Positions 1 to 5,741 of a DNA stretch of 7,109 nt are shown here, piece by piece. Each line of letters begins with the position of its first letter. Position 1 is the first letter of the stretch. The notes beneath the pieces are model-generated. The model made no database searches. It was not told the DNA's origin and was given only the letters and a program-made list of their open reading frames with translations. This stretch comes from Verrucomicrobiales bacterium (GTDB lineage: Bacteria; Verrucomicrobiota; Verrucomicrobiia; Limisphaerales; UBA11320): NCBI GenBank assembly GCA_003452185.1, contig DMJJ01000416.1, positions 1 through 7,109 of the forward strand, in the 5' to 3' direction. The translations under genes were made by a program, and so were the position numbers.

Positions 1-446
1 GAGTAGTACCGGTAGCCATAGTAGTAGTGGCCGTGGACGGGGTCGGAGGGTTTGGTTGAGAACCGGTAGCGGTTTTGGGCCGCATAGGGCCCCGCCGCGA
101 GCATCGGCTCCCCAAACGGCCCGTAGTCGTACCGCGCCGCCACCGATCGGTCCGAGGCCTTGATGACCGCCTTCACGTTCCCGTTCCCATCGTACACAGG
201 GAAGTATCCCTCGCTCCCGACCTCGCGGATCAGCACAAGCCCGCCAACGCCCCCGGCACCGTCCTGACTTCCGGATAGGTCACGCCCCCATCCGTACGCC
301 CTCACCACATGCCGCCCCGAGTCGAGCTCCGCCACCACCCTCCAGCCATCGTAGACATAGAGTGTGGTGACTCCCGGGTCGTACGCGCCGGCCGCCGTGT
401 TCCACGCCGACTCGGTCCTCGATACGCGTCGTCCCGCATGGTCGTA
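1..446 (-). other. RHS-associated core, cut by the window edge
   Basis: Residues 1752-1899 carry the core hallmarks in order: YDHAGRR, YVYDGWRVVAELD (about 1781-1793), GRDLSGSQDGAGGVGGLVL (1805-1823), YDGNGNV (1836-1842), ARYDYGPFGEP (about 1855-1865) and NRYRFSTKPSDPVHGHYYYGYRYY split as NRYRFSTK (1876-1883) and YYYGYRYY (1892-1899). This corresponds to TIGR03696. The window stops just before the expected DPxG-type segment at which many RHS proteins release their C-terminal tip. Confidence 0.93.
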
Positions 447-3400
447 GCCGTAGGCCACCTTCCTCTTTCCGGCCGCGGGATCCAGGGTGGCGACGCTCTC
501 CATCGCGATCAGCTGCCCGCGCGCGTCCCACGTGTAGTTCCAGACCCCGTCGCTCACGAGCGTCCCATCCTCCGAGTGCGCGAACGTCTGGGTTGCGGGG
601 GGAAGATACTGGCGAGGTTCGGATACAGTGGCGACGTTCGCCCCCAGGGTAGCCGTAGAGGAGACATCCCGCACACGGGCCCCCGCGGAGGTATCCACCG
701 GGACGTCCACACGATAATACTCCCCTTTGCGGTAGGGGACGGCGATCGAACTCCCCGCCTGTCCAGGTGGCGTCAGGGTGACACTCACCGCCGCGTTCGC
801 CGTGGCCACCCCAGTCACGTCTACCCCCACGGTGCCGGTTCGGGCCGCGTACTGGTTGAGTTCGTTCGGCGAATAGGTCTCCGTCCGGAGCCCACCCCCA
901 CTGGCATCGCCACCCCGTGCCGCCCAGGTGCGGTTTCCCTGGTTGTCGTACGCGTACGCGTATTGGCCGCCCGCCACAGGCGTGAAGTCACTCCAATACT
1001 TCACTCCGGATGTGACCTCGTCCCGGTTGTTATACCCGTAGATCCACTGCCCGCCGTCGGTCTGAACGACCCCCGTGACCCGGTCCAGGGTGTCATACCG
1101 AAGCTCGCAAGCGTCCCGCACCACGGCGGCGACGGTGGTCTGCGTCTTGGCGAGCCGGTATCCGTAGCTCCAAGTCTTCGTAGTATGGATGTCGGTGTTC
1201 GCGGCAACGCTGTCGGAAACCACCTCCTGCACCAGGTCGCAGGAGGCCTGAAACACATACTGCACCCGGTGAAGGGGGGTGGGAGCCCCTTCCAGATAGG
1301 TGACCCCCTGGAAACGCCCGTACGGATCATACTGAAGGGATGTGGTGACGCTTGTGGGGGAACCTTGCAGGCCGGAAACGCCAACCGAGTCGAGCCGGCG
1401 GTAGGTGGCGTCGAACGAGTGGATCAGCGCCACCCCCTGAAACAGATCGGATGTAACGAAAGTCTCCGTGAGCGTGCGCCCTGCCTCATCGTAGGTCAAA
1501 GCCCGCGAGCCGGCCCCATCCACGATGGTTCTGGGCAGGCCCCGCCGGTCGTGGTTGGAGCGGGTCACGGCCGTGGTCCCATCGGAGTAGGTCTGCCCGG
1601 TGTCATCCCCCCAGGAGTTGTAGCCGTGGGTGACAGTGAGGGTGGTGGTCGGGTTCCGGGTCCAGCTCTGCGTGCGTGGCGTGCCGTCGTCGTGGTAGGT
1701 GTAGGTGACCTGCTTCCCTTTCGCATCGGTCTTCGACAGGAGCACTCCCGATGCCGGGTCGTAGGACCACGTGGTGGTGTCCCCAGCAGGAGGGGAGGCC
1801 GGCCATACCGTCCCCTCCCAGGCTGTGCCGCCCCTGTAGGTGACGAGGCCCGTCATCTCGCCCAACGTGTTGTAGACCCGCTGCTCGGGGTAAACGGCGG
1901 ATCCCCACCGATATTGGAGCTCCCCCCGCGGGGTGTAGCCCTGTGCAACGAAGGTCCCGTCGGACCGTGTGGTCCTGCTCAACTCCCCGGCCAGGGCGCC
2001 CGGGGATGTGTCCGTTGCGGAATAATAGCTCAGCGTTTGCGCTGTTCCATTCAGAGCCGTCACGGACACGGGCTGTCCCGCGTTGATCATACCTGAGGTG
2101 GTGCCGTACACAGTCAACTCGGCGACCCCGAGCGCAGTGGTGTGAGAGGTCTGACGTCCCAGCCCATCGTAGGCATAGACGTCGTTCGCCGTCGTTGTCG
2201 GCCCATGCTCGCGCACCAGCAAGCCATTGACGGAGACTGAGACTACATCGATGGATGAGTCCGGCACATCCGTCACCGTCGTCGCCCGCTTGCCGGAAAG
2301 CAGGATCGATGTCGTGGTGGTCGTCGCCTGGCCGAGGGCGTCCGTGGTGATGACTTGTGAAAGGACCGTCGGATCCGAGAAGCCGCTCAACCTCTGCTTT
2401 TGAGTTCCCAGCGAAGTGGGAGCTGCGGACGAGTCGGCCAGATAGCCGAGGGTGTCCTTGTGCAGGAACACGGCATTGGCTGGGTCCACCTCGTAGTACT
2501 CCTTGGTATCGGTCACGCGATCGAGAGAAGCGGGGTTGAGCCCGGAGAAGTTGGAGGTGTCATTCGCCGGCTGCCCTGCCCTCAGGGGCTTCCCCATGTT
2601 GGAGTACTCATAGTAGGTCGTGGGGAACCGAACGGGGGTGGCTCCCCCACTGTCGTGAGCCGTGGGGACATCCTTCACCAGGTGGAACGCGCTGTCATAG
2701 TTGAGGAATTCCTGCTGGAGATTGCCGTTGGGGCCCGGCCTCTCACGGCGAGACGGCTGGCCGACCATGTCCGAGTAGGTCCGCTCAAACCGGCCTGAGC
2801 TGCTCGTTCCCAGGGTTTTCGTCACAACCGAAGCGCCGTAGTTGCCCACGGGTGTAACCGGATAGTCCGAAGCGACCTCCGTGGAGTAGGTGTAGAACTC
2901 TGGGATGACGGCATTCCCCTCAATGCTCTTCGGACGGCGATCCGTGTACCGTTTGATGGTCTTCTGCCGGGGGACCGTGGTGGGGGGAGAACCTGGGAGC
3001 ACCCCGGCGTTGCCGGGGAGCGTGATGGTGGTAGTTTGCCCCCCCATCGTGTAGTCGTACCCGGTGGTCAGCCCCCGGGCATCCGTCTGCGACTTGATTC
3101 TCCCCGCCTTGTCATACACCGCGCTCGAGACGAGGGTCAGCCCTCCTCCCGAGAGGGTTTCAGATAGAGCCATCCCGTTCGCGTCCCGGACAACGGTCTG
3201 GACAATGTCGGCCTGCGATGCAAACCCACCCGAGGCAGCAACGCCCAGCTTGGTCGTCGTGCTGACGCGCTTAAGGGCGTCGTATTGGTACTGGGTGACA
3301 ACCCCGTTGGCGTCCGTCTCGCTCAGTTTGAGGTCTCCGGGCTGTGCGGCAGCGCCCTTCCAGTCCGCCGCATAGATCTGGCGCGCACCGTTATTGACGC

Positions 3401-5699
3401 CGTCGTAACGGGTCACCAGGGTCACGTGGCCAAGAACGTCATGCTGGTAGAGATTCTTCTCCACGAGCACGAAATTCGAGTCGTCGGCGGTAGTTGACGC
3501 GCCGTCCCACTTGTAGACATAGAACTCATCCTGGACGAGCCACCCGCGGACATCCCGGATGAGAACCTTCTTGGTGGACTGGCCAGGAACACAATAGAAG
3601 ACCATTCCGGCATCAGGAAGGGGGTAATCCGGAGGCACTGAAAAGGCCTGGCCGGTGCTTGGATCGTCAAACTCCATCGCGGGGGGGAGCTTCATGCGCA
3701 CGGTGCTGCCGCGCATCTCGGAGACTCGCCAGTAGAGCCCCGCGGCGCTGGGGGTGAAGGTCCCCGGAGTTCCGGCGGAGAGATCCCCGGTATCGTACGC
3801 AAACTGCGTGGCGGTGCGGTCTGGGTTGAGTTGGAAGCGATACTGCAAGCGGAGGAAGCTCTGATTAAACTGGGCATTGTCGGGATTGAAGAAATAGCCG
3901 ACTGACTCCCCCGATGTGTGTCCCCCATTGGCGCCGCCTGATTCAGAGTTGAAGAGATAGTTCCAAGAACCGGCGCGCAGCGGCTGTGCCAGGTTCGCCT
4001 GGGCATACTCCACACCGGTCCCCCCCTGGAGCGACGCCACATTGGAAGGAATGCCCTTCAACGCATAGGTGACCTGCTGCCTGCGGGTGGTCTCCGGCAC
4101 CGAGGGATCGTAGTCAGCCCAGGGGCTGACGATCGTCTGAACGCCGGTCTCGATATCGGAGTCGGTCTCGCCCGTGTAGGTATAGTCTTGGAAGTATCCG
4201 TCATTCCATCCCACTCGCGTCACACGGCCGTAGCCGGGCTGTCCAGCTGTCTGTCCGAAGTTCCACGTCTCCTCCAAAGTTTGAGCTGCGTCATCCGGGT
4301 TCTCCACAAGGCCTGTGATCTCCCAGCCCCACGGAAACTGCTTGAGCGTCTGGACAGCTTTGTAGGCCACCGTGTCATTGCCATCTTGCAGAGTGATGGT
4401 TTCAGTTCGCACCCCGACGGTGGGGTCAACAGAAACGGCACGAACCTGCGTGCGCTTCTGTGCCCCCGTTGTGCCCGAGATGAGCTGCCAGGTGCCGGTG
4501 GTGGTTGTCCCTGGATCATATCGAAGTTCGCTGGTAGCGCCCACCCCGTTCCGGGTCTCGTTGATCAGCATCCGTTGCTGCGATCCTGTGCCAACGGCCT
4601 TTTGAACCACATATGTAACGATCGGTGCCGCCCCCGCATTGACGACGTAGGGGGCCCCCTGAGCTGCAGGAGGCGTGTAGCTCCCCGGCAGGTAGAAACG
4701 GAGGTCGAACTTGTCGGTTCCCGGCACGATGTCGACGAGCCCCTGCGGTGTGCCGATTTGCGCAAGCTCCTGCGTCATTGCGTCGCGCAACGCGATGACA
4801 TCCGCAGCGGCGCTTTCCTGGACCTCTACCTCCAAGATCGAACGGGAGAACGCGGCAGCACTCAGGGCATTGCCCCGCATGTGGATCAGTCCCGCCATCC
4901 CTCCGTAGCGGCCCATGCCCAGGCTGACCTTCCAATAGTAGGAAGTCACAGCCGGGTCGGGAGACCTTCCAGGCGAAAGGTCCGGGTAGTACGCATCGCC
5001 AAAGTAGTCGGAGGCGGCGTTGTTCCCCATCGGCGAAAGCGTCCGCTGCAGAGTCATCGAAGCCATGCCGGCGCTCCGGCCGCGGGCCCCTTGGGGCCCG
5101 CGGGCGATGTCATCGCCAGCCCAAGAGCCGCTGCTGGAGCTTCCCGCGGAGGTCGGCAACAACGGGCCGGGTGGGGGGTGCTGGGTTCCACGGTTCTTCA
5201 ACCGCAACTCGACGGTGAAGGTCCTGGGAGTGTCCAGCGCCGCGCACTGGCTTCGCGACCAAAACAGCGCTCGATCATCTTGGTCAACTCCATCGATGAT
5301 CACCCCGTACTTGGAGACCGGATTCACGTCGCTCGGGCGCTGACGGTGCGGGGTTGTCCCTCCGCCGTCCAGCGGAGCGAACCTCGCCTCGATGGACGAA
5401 AGGATGCCAGGGGGCAGCGTCTTAAGGCTCAGGACGTAGCGCTTGTTGGGCTTGAGGGTGACGATCCCGGCGGCCACCCGGACCTCCGTCCCGCAATCGA
5501 AGAGTCCCGGCGCCTGGGCGGATTCCCAGATCTGCCCTGCAAACTCCGTGCGGGCAGCGCCTGTCCCGCAAATCGCCACGCGCATGGCCACACGCACTTC
5601 GGTCTCCGTGACCGGGAGCGCCACCACCGGGCTTGAGACGACGATCAGGAAGCCGAGCAGCATCGCCAACAGGCCGGGGAGGGAGTGGGAGGGTTTCAT
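1..5699 (-). CDS. Giant Sec-exported RHS/YD-repeat protein, 3' partial
   Basis: One uninterrupted frame of 1,899 codons runs from ATG at 5699 to the left edge, where it is still open. In order it encodes a signal peptide (1-27), an unrecognised domain (about 30-172), a Ser/Gly/Pro-rich linker (about 173-210), a beta-rich pre-RHS region (about 211-745), YD repeats (about 750-1750) and most of the RHS-associated core (to 1899). YD motifs include YQYDALKRV (804-812), VYDKAGRI (861-868), YAYDGLGRQ (1175-1183), YDPYGRF (1457-1463), YDNQGNR (1584-1590) and YDHAGRR (1752-1758). RHS repeats (Pfam RHS_repeat, TIGR YD_repeat) form a hollow beta cocoon that can enclose a C-terminal cargo, often a toxin. 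Export by Sec and the absence of a visible PAAR-like N-terminus suggest a surface or released WapA-like protein. The tip that would define its activity is outside the window, so toxicity is unproven. The overall layout, from memory, is typical of Verrucomicrobiota. Confidence 0.95.
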   Translation of the reverse strand, partial: MKPSHSLPGLLAMLLGFLIVVSSPVVALPVTETEVRVAMRVAICGTGAARTEFAGQIWESAQAPGLFDCGTEVRVAAGIVTLKPNKRYVLSLKTLPPGILSSIEARFAPLDGGGTTPHRQRPSDVNPVSKYGVIIDGVDQDDRALFWSRSQCAALDTPRTFTVELRLKNRGTQHPPPGPLLPTSAGSSSSGSWAGDDIARGPQGARGRSAGMASMTLQRTLSPMGNNAASDYFGDAYYPDLSPGRSPDPAVTSYYWKVSLGMGRYGGMAGLIHMRGNALSAAAFSRSILEVEVQESAAADVIALRDAMTQELAQIGTPQGLVDIVPGTDKFDLRFYLPGSYTPPAAQGAPYVVNAGAAPIVTYVVQKAVGTGSQQRMLINETRNGVGATSELRYDPGTTTTGTWQLISGTTGAQKRTQVRAVSVDPTVGVRTETITLQDGNDTVAYKAVQTLKQFPWGWEITGLVENPDDAAQTLEETWNFGQTAGQPGYGRVTRVGWNDGYFQDYTYTGETDSDIETGVQTIVSPWADYDPSVPETTRRQQVTYALKGIPSNVASLQGGTGVEYAQANLAQPLRAGSWNYLFNSESGGANGGHTSGESVGYFFNPDNAQFNQSFLRLQYRFQLNPDRTATQFAYDTGDLSAGTPGTFTPSAAGLYWRVSEMRGSTVRMKLPPAMEFDDPSTGQAFSVPPDYPLPDAGMVFYCVPGQSTKKVLIRDVRGWLVQDEFYVYKWDGASTTADDSNFVLVEKNLYQHDVLGHVTLVTRYDGVNNGARQIYAADWKGAAAQPGDLKLSETDANGVVTQYQYDALKRVSTTTKLGVAASGGFASQADIVQTVVRDANGMALSETLSGGGLTLVSSAVYDKAGRIKSQTDARGLTTGYDYTMGGQTTTITLPGNAGVLPGSPPTTVPRQKTIKRYTDRRPKSIEGNAVIPEFYTYSTEVASDYPVTPVGNYGASVVTKTLGTSSSGRFERTYSDMVGQPSRRERPGPNGNLQQEFLNYDSAFHLVKDVPTAHDSGGATPVRFPTTYYEYSNMGKPLRAGQPANDTSNFSGLNPASLDRVTDTKEYYEVDPANAVFLHKDTLGYLADSSAAPTSLGTQKQRLSGFSDPTVLSQVITTDALGQATTTTTSILLSGKRATTVTDVPDSSIDVVSVSVNGLLVREHGPTTTANDVYAYDGLGRQTSHTTALGVAELTVYGTTSGMINAGQPVSVTALNGTAQTLSYYSATDTSPGALAGELSRTTRSDGTFVAQGYTPRGELQYRWGSAVYPEQRVYNTLGEMTGLVTYRGGTAWEGTVWPASPPAGDTTTWSYDPASGVLLSKTDAKGKQVTYTYHDDGTPRTQSWTRNPTTTLTVTHGYNSWGDDTGQTYSDGTTAVTRSNHDRRGLPRTIVDGAGSRALTYDEAGRTLTETFVTSDLFQGVALIHSFDATYRRLDSVGVSGLQGSPTSVTTSLQYDPYGRFQGVTYLEGAPTPLHRVQYVFQASCDLVQEVVSDSVAANTDIHTTKTWSYGYRLAKTQTTVAAVVRDACELRYDTLDRVTGVVQTDGGQWIYGYNNRDEVTSGVKYWSDFTPVAGGQYAYAYDNQGNRTWAARGGDASGGGLRTETYSPNELNQYAARTGTVGVDVTGVATANAAVSVTLTPPGQAGSSIAVPYRKGEYYRVDVPVDTSAGARVRDVSSTATLGANVATVSEPRQYLPPATQTFAHSEDGTLVSDGVWNYTWDARGQLIAMESVATLDPAAGKRKVAYGYDHAGRRVSRTESAWNTAAGAYDPGVTTLYVYDGWRVVAELDSGRHVVRAYGWGRDLSGSQDGAGGVGGLVLIREVGSEGYFPVYDGNGNVKAVIKASDRSVAARYDYGPFGEPMLAAGPYAAQNRYRFSTKPSDPVHGHYYYGYRYY
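591..833 (-). other. Insert domain between LNQYAARTG and the WNYTWDARG motif
   Basis: After LNQYAARTG (1614-1622) the YD pattern stops for about 80 residues (1623-1703). The segment has a VDVTGVAT start, a YRKGEYYRVDVPVD strand and a VSSTATLGANVATVSEPRQYLP end, after which the repeat pattern resumes at FAHSEDGTL and WNYTWDARGQL (W1720). It looks like a small beta-sandwich placed in the cocoon wall. From memory, a cognate insert with an [YF]RKGEY[YF]R motif is characteristic of verrucomicrobial RHS proteins, which supports the taxonomic call. Confidence 0.6.
3465..5078 (-). other. Beta-rich pre-RHS region of the RHS protein
   Basis: Residues about 208-745 precede the recognisable YD repeats. 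They contain SYYWKVSLGMGR (W256), DLRFYLPGSY (332-341), FPWGWEI (W457 and W459) and a YD-like strand pair near GYFQDYTYTGE. Similar segments (a KVSLG start, an aromatic [DY]xRFY motif, a TxxxFxWGxE motif) are, from memory, found ahead of the repeats in verrucomicrobial RHS proteins, where the region is mostly unannotated. It probably forms the start of the cocoon or an N-terminal plug. That structural role is inference. Confidence 0.6.
5080..5103. repeat. Perfect 11-bp GC-only inverted repeat inside the RHS gene
   Basis: The arms 5080-5090 and 5093-5103 are exact reverse complements separated by only TT, and every arm base is G or C. The element lies in frame and encodes ARGPQGARG (residues 199-207), in the low-complexity linker between the N-terminal domain and the next region. 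RNA could fold into a very stable hairpin of about 10 pairs with a tight loop. There is no T run beside it on either strand, so it does not look like a terminator. Confidence 0.85.
5184..5612 (-). other. Unrecognised N-terminal domain of the RHS protein
   Basis: Residues about 30-172 form a compact, probably beta-rich domain with strands such as TEVRVAMRVAI, KRYVLSLKTL, KYGVIIDGV and RTFTVELRLKN. It contains three cysteines (C44, C69, C152), whereas Cys is rare in the rest of the protein, so a disulfide in the exported domain is possible. It ends where a Pro-rich and Ser-rich linker starts. I do not recognise the family. An adhesion, anchoring or polysaccharide-binding role would be conceivable, but nothing in the sequence decides it. 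Confidence 0.5.
5619..5699 (-). other. Sec signal peptide of the RHS protein
   Basis: Residues 1-27 have a basic start (K2), a hydrophobic core (LLAMLLGFLIVV) and a Val-Val-Ala end (V25, A27) fitting the -3/-1 rule for signal peptidase I, with cleavage probably after A27. There is no Cys near the cleavage point, so it is not a lipoprotein signal. Confidence 0.85.
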
Positions 5700-5741
5700 G
5701 GGGGCTCCAGGGAGGGTGGCACCGTTTTATTGCAAGGGGGG
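5700..5741 (-). other. 42-base intergenic gap between the two genes
   Basis: The gap separates the TGA of the beta-helix gene from the ATG of the RHS gene. It contains the RHS ribosome binding site and an A/T-rich patch (ATAAAA on the minus strand near 5724-5729). I see no stable stem followed by a T run, hence no intrinsic terminator, and too little room for a confident promoter. This favours co-transcription. Confidence 0.6.
5705..5708 (-). promoter_or_regulatory. Ribosome binding site of the RHS gene
   Basis: On the minus strand GGAG lies five bases before the ATG at 5699-5697, within CTGGAGCCCCCATG. This supports the chosen start, and the signal peptide that begins at this ATG supports it independently. 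Confidence 0.7.

Larger units (their letters stand above)
1..3452 (-). other. RHS/YD repeat array and core of the RHS protein
   Basis: Starting at LYQHDVLGHV (750-759), degenerate YD repeats of the form [YF]D..G[RN]... run to the left edge. They are sparse between about 880 and 1170, where TYSDMVGQPSRRE and YYEYSNMGKP are weaker matches, and denser from 1175 onward (YDGLGRQ, YDPASGV, YHDDGTP, YDEAGRT, YDPYGRF, YDTLDRV, YNNRDEV, YDNQGNR, YDHAGRR). This matches the RHS family pattern of regular repeats near the C-terminal core. No frameshift interrupts the array. Confidence 0.92.

Noticed and set aside
946..961. Short tandem GTACGC-type repeat as a regulatory site or microsatellite
   Set aside because: It has only about two and a half units and is explained by the coded YAYAYD strand just before a YD motif.
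309..2096. Plus-strand open frame of 595 codons opposite the RHS gene
   Set aside because: It is an antisense shadow. The minus-strand frame gives clear RHS motifs through the whole interval, while the plus translation is Arg/Gly/Pro/Val-rich with no recognisable domain, as expected from a GC-rich complementary strand.
5080..5103. GC-only inverted repeat as an intrinsic terminator
   Set aside because: No T run follows it on either strand and it sits in the middle of an intact coding frame.
4188..5636. Plus-strand open frame of 482 codons
   Set aside because: It lies wholly antisense to the N-terminal part of the RHS gene, is rich in Arg/His/Pro and has no motif or convincing ribosome binding site. 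It arises from GC-rich codon choice.
5700..5741. Promoter or terminator between the two genes
   Set aside because: The gap is 42 bases with only an isolated ATAAAA patch and small, unstable inverted matches. No paired promoter elements or stem with T tract were visible.
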